DNA from: Mycteria americana
Lineage: Eukaryota > Chordata > Aves > Ciconiiformes > Ciconiidae
Assembly: GCF_035582795.1 (NCBI RefSeq)
Contig: NC_134367.1
Span: forward strand, 8,385,562 to 8,449,561
Length of the DNA: 64,000 nt
Direction: 5' to 3'
This document shows positions 34,801 through 49,000 of this stretch, in pieces. The notes beneath the pieces are model-generated. The model was not told the DNA's origin. It did not search any database and worked only from the letters and a program-made list of their open reading frames with translations. A program made the position numbers and the translations under genes. Each line of letters opens with the position of its first letter. The stretch's first letter is position 1.

Positions 34801-37800
34801 CTTTGGGGCATTTGGAACTGAAAAATAACATTTCTCCCCACATCCCTTGTGAATGAATGCTCTTTCTCTTCCACAGGCCCCTGTTTACCTGGTTCTTTAT
34901 TACATCCAACTTTCTTAATGCATAGCATGGCTATACCTCCTTCACAGAGGAGTGTTTTACTGAAAAACATCTTGACAAACACACCAATAGTCTAACATCC
35001 TGCAAAGGACTTAGCAACTACTCTGTTCTTAAATAAGAAGGAGAAAAAGAAAAACATTCTTAGAAGAAGAGAGAGACACACAAGATGCCACCAGAGAAGA
35101 AAACACAGTTTATAAAAATGGGTGTTGACTGAGCCATGTAAGAAGGCACAGTCAATAGAACAAGATTACATATACTCTAAATAAGTCAGAGGCAGACACT
35201 GCCATTCCATCATGGTCTCATATGTACATAAAACATACCTAATGGAGAAGCCAAATGCTTTTTATCCAGGGTATCCAACTTTTTGATCCAGACTGGTCAG
35301 ATATCCCTGTAATATGTCTTATTTTAGAGATGTGGTATAACGTTCCTGGCTGGAATTATGCAATATCCTCTCCCTTCACAAGCGTTCGGAGAATTCCTGT
35401 GGAATCGTCTCCTCCCGCCTGTGATTCCACGTGGGAAAATGAGACATGACTTCACTGGCACCAGTTTGGGGCCACCACGGGGCCTCACTTCAGCATAACA
35501 CAGACAGTTTCCAGGGTAATCAGGTGAAACACACTGCTGTTTCACTCAAGGAACGAATCTCTTGCTCAAGAGTGGAGAAGGACAGGTATCTAGATGCTGC
35601 GCTCTCTCCATTGGCATGGACAGACCACAGACTTCTAGGTAGCTAAAGACAGTTGAGATTAATTCCACCCATAATGACTTGATCACAGTCAAGATTAGTG
35701 AGAAAATACAGTTTAAAACCAAGTTGATTTGCATAACAAACACCTTCCTGGGGAGTATGTTGGCTAAGGTCCTTTAGACTCGTGACTGCAGATCTACCTA
35801 GATCTACCTAGTCACTTACTGTATGGTAATACATACAGTAAACATGCTGTAGAAATAACAGAAGATAAAAGCCACTTCCAGTCTTTGAATGAACTCTGAG
35901 AAGCGTTTATTAACAAGTTATGTATTGGGTAACCCTCATTATGCTGTCAGAAGTTCAGCCTACCATTAAGATCAGATAAAACCAGCATTTTCCTAAGCAG
36001 TCTTTATAATTTGCTGCAGTGCTCCGGTGGAAGAATGTCTTATTCAGACACCATTATTTTTCTAGGTTGTCTTTTTAAAAAGTATATGAGATACACTCAT
36101 CAAAGGAACAAATCTTTCTATAGATGTACAGTTTTTTCTTCCAACCTACTAGGCATGCACTTGCTTTCACAAAAAGGAGCATTTTTGTAGTATTGTTTTC
36201 AGTGTAAACAGTGTTTTACAGTGCTCCAAGGCAGATCCGAGCAGTGTCATAAATATCTCTCTGCCTGTAAACTCTGAAAGTATGTTCTGAAAGAATATTA
36301 GCTATGAAATTCCTCTTTTGCCACATTTGTTTCCTAATTTTGTTCGTCCTTCCTGGTGTTGCAGATCCTCATTGGTGTAAACTGGCACAGTTCCCCTGAT
36401 ATTAATGAAAGTACAAAAATATATGTAGCAGTTTAAGACCTGGATCACGGTAATTTAAAACTAAGTTGAATGATGCACTTGGGACTATTCTCCAGAGTAG
36501 AATCCTGCAAGAATACAGAATAGTGTAGATCTGTGATCAGAGCAAAAAGCTGGATGTCAGAAAGAATAGGTTCTGTCACCAGACAGCTGTGTAAGTATAA
36601 CTCACCTTCATTTTATTCCCTGTGAAACGACGACTGTGGTTTCACCAAGGTCAGAAAGACAGTCACTAGCATAGCCAGCAATGATATTATTTATTAATAT
36701 AGTTTGCCTTAGGTATCTTGAAAGGCTTCATTCAGTAAGCCTTTAAAGTATCTTCAGAGCCACAGTGGAAAGGAGCTATTAACAGCGCAGTTTGTTATTA
36801 TAAATAGGTCTTTTCCATCTCTAAGTTTTGATCTTGGTGATCTTATAAATGAACTATGGAAAAAGTGGCAGCTGTTATCTTGACAGATGGGTCTCAGGCA
36901 TTGCTCTGCTGGACATTAGACAGTCGTCTCTCTGGAGAACAATAGGAATTTCCAAGTGCCTGTATCTATTTTAATCTACTTAACAAGCCACTCATGTCTT
37001 GGGCTAGTGAAGGGAAGAAGCAAGGAGAATGCAAAATAAATGTTTTTTTAGGGGTGAGAATCAGATGACTATCAACTATTAGTGACTTCCCCCTTGAGTT
37101 TTACTGAAGTGACAGCCAGCAAAAGAATCAGAAGTTTCTTATAGAGGCAATAGAGACAAACAGGCACTTCCAGAAGGTGAGATGTAGAAAGACTGTGCAC
37201 TGAGTGAAGCACAGCCTATAGTCAGCTAGCAGGACAAGGTAAGTACAAGGATGCACCTCAATTTTCAGCTCTTCCTAGAATTTAGCATCATCAGCCATTT
37301 TGGATGTAGAGCTTTGAATCCAATTTTAAGGACAGACACAAGCCTGAGACAGGTTCATCCTTTTTAAAGGGTGCTTGGTAGAGAGGGTGCTACTGCCCAC
37401 CGTTTCTATCATAAACACTTGCCAAAAGCACCACAAGTTCAACTCCACCTCAAGCATGAATTTAAACCCATGTCCTTCACCTTTTCTGATGGTATTCCCA
37501 TCATCAGACAACCAAACACTCAATGGCATCACCCTCTGTGCTCCCGGTTGAATCTGTATGGTAGCTGGAAATGGGGAATGATGAAGTCAGGAGAAAACTA
37601 AGCAAGTAGTAATTAGGGAGGTCAGTGGGATGGACAGAGACCTGGCTCCCAATCCTTGCTCCCAGGACTTGTTGGATTAGCTGTGCCTGATGTTGTGTAG
37701 GGTTTGTCCCTGCATTGTTTCGACAAAGTTCTCACTGACTTCAGCAGGAGTCTGAGGATGGACTGCACAGCCCATAACATTTTTCCAAAAGCAAAAGTAT

Positions 37801-38897
37801 TTTCACATTCAGGACTGCTGCAAACAAAAGACGTGGTAAATTAAGCGAGTTTAGACACTACAAATTGAAATAGTAGTCAGTCCATAGACACAAACAACAA
37901 AGATAAACATTGCCAAAAATACCTCAATAGCACAACACAGTGGAAAACAACATGAGCTGAGAGTGGACCAAACAGTGAAGCATTCCATAAACAAATGTAT
38001 TATTACACCAGCAATGAAAAGCCAGAAGATTTCAGATTCTACAGCAAAACGTGTAATATTATCATCTGTAAAAGCAAAGACAGAGATGGTGAATACATTG
38101 CATAACTCACAGGAATTGCTGTAGACCAGACAGCTCTCTATCACAGGTCACACTGTCTTTTATCATCCCAGTAAGTGGAACTGAAAGTAGCATCCTATAT
38201 GAGTAACATACTATATGAAGTCAGTAAAAATCTGTTTCTAACAATCAAATGGCCAAAACATACACATCATGACCATACTAACAAAGGATGTTTTTTTCTG
38301 CAGAAAAATAACGGATTGTTGTGTTCAATTTTATCCAAAATTCTAAAGAAAATGCAATTCAGAGTTGAATGGAATGAGAGAGTGAAACATTTTTTCTGTA
38401 GAAGATGAAAAAAAAAATTGCTTTATGTCCATCTGAAATGTTTCATTCTACTGAGAATACATTGGTTTGTTTTCAGATGTCAATATGAACTATTTAAATT
38501 CAGCTTCGATGAGGTCTAGGGGGTTCTTGAACACCACCACCTTTCCAATTATTTAACACCAAGTATTGTTTAGTTACAACCAAGCTAAAAGACACGGGAG
38601 CTATTAAGGAGAAAACATAAAAGGAAAAGAGAAAAGTTAAAATTCATGAGGAGCATGCTGAAGGGGAGGCATATCAGAAAAAATTCAAGTATCCAGACAG
38701 CAAAACTAGACAAAAGGAAGGCAGAACGGACCTAAAGTTTGGATCAAAGAAGCTGAGATTTATATGAGAGGGATACAGTTATCTGGTCTAAAATAATCAT
38801 TCACCCAGACACTCAGAGGTATTCTACATCACTTTTAAAAATAATTGAACAGATCTTCCCTGACCAGGTAACATGGCTTACTCTGTAATCCATAATA
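28841..38897. other. Long AT-rich non-coding stretch
   Basis: I find no conserved exon on either strand over about 10 kb; the ORFs present are below about 120 codons and resemble no family. Short copies of an old dispersed repeat appear at 31905-31965 and 36365-36412, and there are small simple-sequence runs (for example C9 near 34041, and a 10-bp direct duplication GATCTACCTA near 35791-35811). Confidence 0.55.
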
Positions 38898-40049
38898 CAG
38901 AATCGTAGAATCGTAGAATCATAGAATGGTTTGGGTTGGAAGGGACCTTTAAAGGTCATCCAGTCCAACCCCCCTGCAATGGGCAGGGACATCTTCAACT
39001 AGATCAGGTTGCTCGGAGCCCCGTCCAACCTGACCTTCAATGTCTGCAGGGATGGGGCATCTACCACCTCTCTGGGCAACCTGTGCCAGTGTTTCACCAC
39101 CCTCATTGTAAAAAATGTCTTCCTTATATCCAGTCTAAATCTACCCTCTTTTAGTTTAAACATTACCCCTTGTCCTATCGTAACAGGCCCTGCTAAAAAG
39201 TCTGTCCCCATCTTTCTTATAAGCCCCCTTTAAGTATTGAAAGGTTGCAATAAGGTCTGCATGGAGCCTTCTCTTCTCCAGGCTGAACAACCCCAACTCT
39301 CTCAGCCTGTCCTCGTAGGAGAGGTGTTCCAGCCCTCGGATCATTTCCGTGGCCCTCCTCTGGACCCGCTCCAACAGCTCCATGTCCTTCTTGTGCTGAG
39401 GGCTCCAGAGCTGGACGCAGTACTGCAGGTGGGGTCTCACCAGAGCAGAGTCGAGGGGCAGAATCCCCTCCCTTGACCTGCTGGCCACACTTCTTTTGAT
39501 GCAGCCCAGGATACGGTTGGCCTTCTGGACTGCAAGTGTACGTTGCCTGCTCATGTCAAGCTTTTCATCTACCAGTACCCCCAAGTCCTTCTGCACAGGG
39601 CTGCTCTCAATCCCTTCTTCCCTCCACCTGTATTGATACTGGGGGTTGCCCCAACCCAGGTGCAGGACCTTGCACTTGGCCTTGTTGAACCTCATGAGGT
39701 TCACATGGGCCCACTTCTTGAGCTTGTCCAGGTCCCTCTGGATGCCACCCCGACCCTCAGGTGTGCCAACTGCACCACTCAGCTTGGTCTCATCTGCAAA
39801 CCTGCTGAGGGTGCACTCGATCCCACTGTTTATGTCATTGATGAAGACATTAAACACTACTGGTTCCAATATGGACCCCTGAGGGACACCACTTGTCACC
39901 GATCTCCATCTAGACATTGAGCCGTTGACCACTACCCTCTGGATGCGACAATCCAACCAATTCCTCATCTACCGAACAGTCTACTCATCAAACCTATATC
40001 TCTCCAATTTAGAGAGAAGGACATTGTGGGGGACCATGTCAAAGGCCTA
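38898..40049 (-). mobile_element. CR1 LINE, 5'-truncated, with long reverse-transcriptase-region ORF
   Basis: The left edge carries the CR1 3' tail repeats (GAATCGTAGAATCGTAGAAT), followed by the typical end ATGGTTTGGGTTGGAAGGG. The right edge ends inside the segment encoding KAFDMVPHN. On the minus strand a 270-codon frame (39968-39156) has reverse-transcriptase and downstream motifs: [71 protein letters not shown] and [11 protein letters not shown]. Upstream of that Met there are in-frame stops, so the copy is dead. The open frame suggests a fairly young insertion. It lies in the presumptive FKBP1B intron on the same strand as that gene. Confidence 0.95.
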
Positions 40050-43000
40050 ACGTAATGTTATGGAACACATAAAAGCTCCATTCATTTAGGCTGCTGCTTC
40101 CATTTTCCCATTTTGCATGGCAAAGAAAAAAGTTCGTGGAAGTTAATTTGTCTCAGTTTTGTGTACCATTTTAATGCTTCAACACGTATCTGCAGATTTG
40201 CTGGCTGCCTGCATAGGGAGTTCCAGTGATCCCGCTCACAAGGGCAGCGATCACCCAGGCTACTGAGTCTTTGGAAATCGTTCATCAGAATTTTAAGTAT
40301 TCTGGCTGTTCATGTGATCAAACAGTTGCCGGAAGAAAAGGAAATAAAATGGAAAATTACATAAAACCAATGAACTTAAGTAACCTAAGTTTCAAATAAT
40401 TAAAAAAACCCTGCTGATTTGACTCAAAACTGACATGGGTACAAATCTCTCCCCTGGGAAAACAAGTTTATTTGTGTCTTTTTCAAGAAAAAGGATGCAG
40501 AGAATTTAAATTTCTCAGTATATCTAATCTGTGTTCTCTAACACAACTGAATATCTGCAAGCTTCTGCCTGCTCACGTGACCAAAGATTGCTAAAGACAC
40601 AGCCAGGCACGCTTAAGCCATAACTATTTTAACAGGAAAAAATCACATGAAAGCATGTTCTGCATCTCATTTCACATGTCATGTGCTCTGCACAGCCTGT
40701 GGGCTCAGGCAGTATCCTAGAGACACAGAGCACCACATATTGCATTCCTATTTTGTCTATTATAAGCATCCACCTAGCACAGTAAGTATCACTCTGTAGT
40801 AAAAACACCATTTTCACCAAATCCACCTACCATTTTGGGCATCGTTTTATTGCTTTCAACTTAATGACCTGCCCCAAAGACAGGACATTTTGATTCATGA
40901 GAACCCCCTCGTCATCAGTACTTGGTCTTTACCCGCACATAATTTGGATGAAGACTTCTCCTGGATGTCCACAACCTTGGCTAACGCTCCAAATAAACCT
41001 GTGCTTTATAGCTTATGATGTGCTCCCAAATTATGGCTTTCAAATTTTTCGAGTCTGTCTTTGATACCGGAGTCTCTGCTGAGGTCATTCATCGGCTGTA
41101 TTTTCTTGTTGATAAGCTGAAAGACTTAGCTGAGTTTTGGTTTTGTCTTGTTTCGCATCAGTGGTTCCTCTCTCCTGCACACATCGTGGCATGAGGAAGG
41201 TGTTCAGGCAGCACCCTCATCTGTGGCTTTTCCTGACCACCAGCTTTGCAACGATACCACGCAAACTATCTCTCCTCTGCCTTGCGCAGCTACTTCCGTC
41301 ACACCCCGTATGTTGGGGAAAGCTCCGTTTCTGCTACACACAAGTTTTTCAATTCTGAAAATATTTAGTGGAGAACTTCACGTCAAGCAGGTTGTGGCAT
41401 GTAATCATGACTTCTGTTTCTGAGCTCCTTCTGCCCCACCATACAGGTTTCACGGATGGAGCGCCAGACCACTATTCTCTGCGGGCTTGCAATATTACCC
41501 TCTTCTCTGCCTTCAGTGAAGTGTGGTAAGTCACTAATGGACGGATATCTGATCTCATTAGATAGGGCACTGCTGCTTGGACCACATCCTGAATGTCAGC
41601 CTGCACACTTGGTGAAGGAGAGGTATCTAAAGCTATCATATTATTTCCTGGATCAAAAGCCTAAGGCAGCCATAACAATTCTGGTAGTTCAATTCTTGAC
41701 CTATGCATATTTCTGTAATTTTGGGGTGCTTTGCCTTTTTAAGTCAAAACATCATCTGCCTTGCTTGTGCACTGTGTGCCCTAGTGTTCGCCTTCTAGCA
41801 AGAGGATCATATACTGCCTTCTGTCCTTATGGAACTTCACTTTTTTTCTTGCTGTTCATGGCCCTCTTAGAGAGGCGGTCACATGTTTCAAAGCCCAATA
41901 TGGTTGGTATTTAGGAGCCAATTCTCCAGGCAAAAAAACGCATATAAATTTTTGCACAGCTTGCAAATGAACCAGCGAGCCCTTCTGTGATCTGCCCTTA
42001 GTACTAAGGTGGTTTCCTTAACGTAAACAGCCTTTTCTGCAGAGATCTGAACACCTGACTCCGGAGATTATGACACCAGACTCCTAGATAGCAAATCTCA
42101 AATTAACATTTTGCTAAACAGTTTCAGAAATACGTCTTTCAGCAGTGCTTTCCCAAGGGTTTAAAAGAAAGTGGTGTGATTTAAAAAAAAGTGATTCATA
42201 AACCAGCTGCATTTGGATTGCAACATTGCATTAAGCAGAGAAGTCATTTTTGGAGCAAATATAACAGCCTGCTTCTGTGTAGGTGTAATATTTTTTCTAC
42301 TTCTATTACACCAAATTATGCGGATAATACAGGCACAGTGCATCTTGCAAGGAGCCAGAACTCAAACAGTGTTTAGTTGCATCTCTTTGAATGGAACTGC
42401 TTTGTAGGACCATGAAACCTAAATATTGGTGCATTGCAGATTGTCATTTTTAGCTGCTGCAATACCACGTCTTGTTTTGGTGCCTACTGCCAGATGACAT
42501 CATCTCGTAGCAACTTTTTCAGTGGAGCAGCCAAAGCTGCTTCTCCCAGGATATTGTTGACTAGAAATCCAACAATACCACTTTTTTTTTCTTAGTCTTC
42601 CTGTTGCAAGTAAGACTGGAAGGATGGGAAGGAAGAGGAAATTATGGAATCATATCAGCAAGGAAGATCACAGATGGCCCTGGGAAAGGCAGTGATGCAG
42701 ATACTGTTGTAGTACAGCCTGAAGGTGGATCATATCTACACCCAATAAACACATAAGCAATATCAATTCTTCAGAACTGGTGTATGCATGGATACATATG
42801 ATACTATTTTCTCACATTAGCTTGAGCTCTCTGTCAGGCTCTCTATCTAGTAATCTAATAATGGCTAGAGATGAAGCCCTAGCAGTTAAAAAAAAACAAC
42901 AGAAAGGCCTTGTTTGCCATGCTGCAAGGATGATTTCTGCTACAAATGCTTCACAGGCTAAGAGCATGACATCAGGTTGTCATGTAACATGGACTGCAGG

Positions 43001-46000
43001 TCCAGGCTGCATGTCTGAATATATTTGTCTTGGCCTCCACATCAAGTTTGAATTTTAGACATGCACTGTGCATGTTCAAATCAAATACCAAACTTCCTCT
43101 GGGTGAGCTCCAAGACCTGTGTTGACTCTTGGTATTGCTTAATAAAGAGGGGAGGCCAATTTAAACTACAGATTTTTGTCATTTTTTTCAGATGATCTCA
43201 TACTTTGCACAGCCATAAAAATGACACCGATTTTCACACATGACAAGAAGTTGAGAGGGAGCATTTCTAGCTATGGCACAACGTACGTTTTTACTCTGAG
43301 GCAGACAGGCTTTGTCCCAGTGACCAGGAGAACACGTTATCTGATCCCTAATTTGTTTAAGTCCACAGAACCTTTTTAGGCTGGTGCCCAGATATGATCT
43401 TTATTTCTGTCTTTGTGGTGACAGTGCTACCAGACTAAGTGCATTGGGCCACATCTCAGTTTGGTTGCTTATATCTCAATCACTTAAGCTCTCAGAAGAG
43501 AACACAAATCAGTGTCACCTGTATTTTTAAGGTTATAAGAACTTATAAACCCTGTTCTGATCTCATTCAGAGCAACTTCAACATCCTGCTTGCTCTGCTA
43601 AAGTGTTAAAGAATGCAAAGCAGGAGCGCTACCTTTTTATCTGCTTCAGAAGCCTTCATGGAGATTAGAAAGTGTTGCTCTGATCTCTCCCAGTTCTATG
43701 CCACCTTGCTATCTGGACACAAAAGGTCAGATTTTAAGCTGGGGTAAATCAGTTGGACCTCGAAAAGGTCAACAGAGCACTGCTAGCTTGTCCCAGCCGA
43801 GGAGAAATTCTCACTGAGCCATTCCAGAGATATGAGACTGGGGATACAGGGTTTTTCCCACCACACACTATCCTATAACCATTTTCTACTCTCCTATGCA
43901 CAGTTTCCCTAGCTCCCTAGATATTCTGTTCAATTTCTTGCTATATTTTTTTTTTCTCACTCGCTGTATTTAAAAACAATTTGCCTTCCTGGAAGCCAGA
44001 AAATTAATATGTTCTAATCCTTGCACCAGTCACTTTCTCTAACGTAGATTGATTCTGTGGAACCCAGGACTAATAAAGCTTAGTGGGATCACAAAAGATA
44101 CAGTGAGAATATATACTCACAATTTCTTATTCTTAACAGTAACAAACAGCACACCTGGATCCAAACTCTTTCTTCATTTGTCCTTGCATCAAGAGCCTTC
44201 TGAGAGGGTAGAAAGGAGAAATGATATAGCCTCTCTCAGTGTCCTTGCATATAGACTTTGAAAGGACCAGAATTCAAGAGAGGTCTTCATGGTTTAATTT
44301 GTGTGAAGAAAAAAAAAGACCTGTGTATGAGACACGAAAATAGTTAGGTTTCAACACTTTTCACTGCAAGAGCAGAACATTTGATGCTAGATGGTCATAT
44401 CAGTCGGGGACTGCAAGAATAAAGGAGGACATTGTACAAAATCTCCCACCACAGACATAAAGACTAGCGTGTTGGCTGAACACAGAATAAAATGAGTAAG
44501 TTTCATTACCTTAAGATAATGACTGTTTGTTTGCTGTTTTGTTGTTGTTGTTCACACAAATTCAAAGCAAACTGAACCAGGTTTAGTTTGGCTGGTTTTG
44601 CTACATTGGTGTGACTTTGCTAAAAATAGGCAAATCAAACCAGAGCTCCCTACTCAAGTTTGACCCTATATTAATAGAAATATGCATGATCCTGAGACAC
44701 TCCTACATTAAACAGTCTGAGTCAGGGCAGACTCCCTGACTCATCCAAATTGCTTTTCTCATTTTGGGTAACTTGGAAATAACAGTGGCATAGATGTTGC
44801 AGGAGGGGCAGTAAGCGATACTTGTATTAACACCTTCATTTTTGGAAATTTGGTGTGCCTGCTACAGATAGCTAGAGGAAGGAAGGCAAAAAATAAATAA
44901 ATCAAACTCTGGCTTGTATACAGGGACAGTCATCCTTCCCTGTGAGTGGGGAAGTGCCAAGGAATAAATTGGATAGTGTGTACAAAAGGAAGAAAAAACC
45001 CTCTGTCCTGCTGTTTACTTGCACCAGCACACGCTATTGAATGCGTATGCCCTGAGGGAGTGCCAACCTACCCCCAGGAAATTCCGGCCCATCTTGAAGA
45101 GAGTCATCATTTATTACTGAAAAAAAAAAAAATTTAGCAGGGGCAGTAAGAGGCTAAGATGATCGTGTTTAACTTTTGCTGGCCCAAAGCCAAATATGCA
45201 AGCAAAGGCTTAAGAGAACTTTCTTGTGATGCCTCTGTGCCAACAATAGATGTGGACAGGACAAATATTTACAGACCTAAAGTGGAGGGAGACTAAATGG
45301 GGGGAGCCAGACTCTGCCTGAAGTGCTTATTATAACAATTAGCCCGTGGCGGCTTTACGGCCCTGAAGTGACTGCTCCCCGCGGCCGCAGACAGCATGGA
45401 ATGACTCAACGACGATGCCGCCAGCACAAGATGTCTTTTCACACGTACTGTACCATGCCATCCTCCCTTTCCCTGGGGGTGTATTAATAGCAGTGTAGTC
45501 ATACTGTACATACTACAGTATAACAACCTCTCTCTGAAGCGAGCACAGGGCAAAGCTGCCAGTGGGCTAAAACACATTCAAAACAAACGAAATGGTCTTG
45601 GAGACCTGGAGGAGGTGTTGACTCTTGTGGTCCATGCCCTGAATGGTCTCTTTCTCTCTGAGCATCTCTCTGAGGCCACCTCTCTCTATAAGAGTCTCTC
45701 CTCAACACCCAAACGTGTCCTAACATTACAGAAAAACGAGTTATTAAATGGATGATTTGGCTGAGAGATGTTTCTTACTTTATTTACCTTTGAAAATAAA
45801 AGTAAATATAATAGTAATATATATGTGTGTATCTGACTGTGTCCCGTCCTCCTCTGTTCTTTGTTGTTCACCTTCCTTAGCTGTCTGGGAATGAGAGTTT
45901 CTCTTAATCTGTTTTTTGCACAGTTAAGCACAATGGAGCTCTTGAATGATGATATGATACAAACATAATCAAATTCTCTTTTCTCTGTTCCCAGAAACAA

Positions 46001-49000
46001 CGACGATGCTATAAAAAAAATAATGGCGGGAACATCTATAGTAGGGGGGTGAGTGTCTGAGAGCAGAACTTTGTCCAAAAGCACCTGCATTGAAAGCAAC
46101 CAAAGGATCATTAAAATGGTTGTTTAGTTGTGATAACTAGCTAACTCATTCCTTTTCCAGAGCTGATCTTGTCACTCCACCCTTAGAATCGCTGTGGATA
46201 AATTCGATCTGAAGATCTCCCTAGCTTTGCCTTTCTGAATATTTATGTCTGAAGCCCAAGAACTGCCACTGGTTGATCACTGCTGGATAGATCTTTAACA
46301 AAAAGGACCTTGAAATGAATAGCCACATCCTGTAGCATCTGATTACAGGGGTTTAATTGCATTATTTTCAACCATTTAAAAAGCCATTATTGCCCTTCTT
46401 CCTACACGCCCATGTTTACTAGAATAACTGGAAACAGAGTCAGAGATACATGGAAAAATACAGAATTTTTCTGAAAAAGCAGTTACGTAATAAAGAATTA
46501 AACACATCTCTTCACTGGACGATTAAATAATGAAGTATCTTCTGTTTCTCAGTCACCTTGAGCTTTAATACAGGAGCCCTGAGGTCCAACTCATGCCAGG
46601 GTGTGCAAATGAATAATTTTCCATTTGCCTGTTCTCCTACGAAAATAAAATCAATAACGTAACCCCACAAACCTCGCAAACTGCAGCAACGTGCAGCCTT
46701 CAAGAGGCAGAGAAGCATTCTTCCTACATAGCCCTAAGGAGACCCATAAAGCGAACACAACCCTGTGTCCTCACAGATAAAACACTCTTTACCTTGTGTG
46801 ACTCTCACATTACATTGCAGAGTACCAGGAGGGTGTTTCTTGCGAGTACTCTACAGCACCCATTAAATTCCTTGCTTTCTCTCCCTCTGGCCCCGACATG
46901 CAAGAAATTAGACGGGCATGTCCTGACCACCTACAGAAGCTAAATCATGCATTGGACATTCTTGTCATCGGGCTCTTGGTCTGCCCAAAGTACGAGTAAA
47001 TGAAAGAAGTGATAATCTGCCCAGTGAGGCCAGTAGCAAGCTCTGCGGTTGGCTCCAGAGCCATGCTTAGATTTGCAAGTTGAGTGAATGCTCTGATACA
47101 CAGCCTGGATGCTGCTCCATGAGCATCTGATGTGGTGCCGTCAGGAAGCAGCTCCCAAACACTGCATGCGTGTGTGGTATTGCTACTGCCAAACCAAGCG
47201 TAATTGTTCTCAGTCTAATCCTAAAACTTTTAATTCTTTTCCTTCTGTTTAGAGCTCTGTTTCTGTTCCCCAGTCAGAAATCTCTAAGCAGGAGCTGACC
47301 TGTCTGATCCCAGCTGGGGTCTGAGCCAACATGGATTATCACCAGTGGAGAGCTACAAAATCATGGCTGGGGCATGTCGAGGTCATGGATGTTTCCTCAA
47401 CTGAAATTGCGCTCTCTCTCTCCTTAGTAGCCATGTATCTTCGACCCAACTTTCCAGCTTAGAGAGCTGGCTATGCTCTGAGACGATGGGTATTTCCACA
47501 TTGCATGCCGGGGTCATCCAAAGGCTGCCCTCTGGATCAGACTTACTCTACATTCAGACAGTGAAACTACAAGTGCAACCCCAGGCACAGCCCAAGGGAC
47601 TCTATGTCTAAGCCTGTCTGGCAGTTTAATATTCTGCCAGGCACCTTAGCATACCCGAATGGGCAGCCTGTAGACTGCCTGCAGGGCAAGCCTGTGATCA
47701 GAAGCAGTGGCTCACACAACCGTCCTGCTCCCAGCCCTTGTCAGCTGTAATGTAGACACGGCCTGGGGTGGTGTTGAAGAATGAGAACGTGCTTGTCTCC
47801 AACACAGCAGATCCTCTCGGGCTACAGGCTGAACGTGCCATGTCTCCTAAGCCTGTGAATCACACACATATACATAATAAAAGGCAGTCAAAATCTTTAT
47901 TAAATAAACTAATAAGTACTTAAAATTGCAAGCCAAATGGGACCAATCTTCATTTAATGTGGCCAGAAATGTTTAATACTCCCCTGTCTCCATGACTCAT
48001 AACATCGAAAGCCCAGTAAAAGCCGAGAAACATTCGGTGCCTGCTACAGAGCAGCACACAATCTTCTTTTAACTGCAAATGTATACAAAATGCAGTATGT
48101 ATTAACCAGATTTAAAATGTCATGCCTACCAGGATAGAAGAATGTAATACCTGGTCTCACACACACTCTATCATATAAAAATGTTGGTTGAAGATACAAG
48201 TTTCTCTCAATACCTCTGCAATGCTCACATCATATATATCAACACATTCATGCCAGAAAACACAACACTAGCTACAAATGGCACAGTTTTTGCATGTAAA
48301 CACAGCATAAAGGGCAGATATTTGAAGATAATTAGGTGTCTAAAGATGCAGTAGTCATACTGTGGACATTTCAAATGCATCTGGGCATCTAACTTCCTTG
48401 ATTTCAACTAAATTATTTTAAAACCTTTTCAACTCTAAATATTTTCTTAAGTTTTCCCCAGCCATAAAGTATAACTATCACGAAGTTACAGTAATTACCA
48501 TCACTCCAAAGCCTAAACGTCTCATTTAAAAAGTGCAACTTCCTAAGCTGCAATGCTGTGTGAAAACATGCATGACGTTTATCACTTAAAAAACCCCAAC
48601 TCCTTAATGTGAGGAAATGGACATGTAAGAACACTGCAAAGTTTATCATATTCACATAGTACAAAACATGTAGTTTTATTATCTGGTATGAAGAACACAC
48701 ACTGCATCACAGCAGGCAGCCATAAATCTGATCTGATGATATTGAAAATATTGTTCTTCTCAACTTTGGTGCATAGACATTTTAAGAAATACTGGGTAGT
48801 GGAAAATATTAGTTAATATGTGTATTAATAAGACATTGATCATTATTCATGCTAACATTTTGATAGAGTATTCATAAATACTAATTCTGAGTCAGCTTTG
48901 ACCTGGCAATTCCCATGGAACAGACCGAGGTCCTACTTGGCTGAACTTGCTCACAAGGCACATCCGTCGTTTTAAACCTAAATTTATTTCTGCCCTTGTC

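Noticed and set aside
39237-39920. Plus-strand frames of 78-125 codons
   Set aside because: These are antisense shadows of the CR1 reverse-transcriptase frame on the minus strand.
41456-41914. 152-codon plus-strand frame
   Set aside because: No domain or family recognised, no Kozak or promoter context, and no plausible exon partners.
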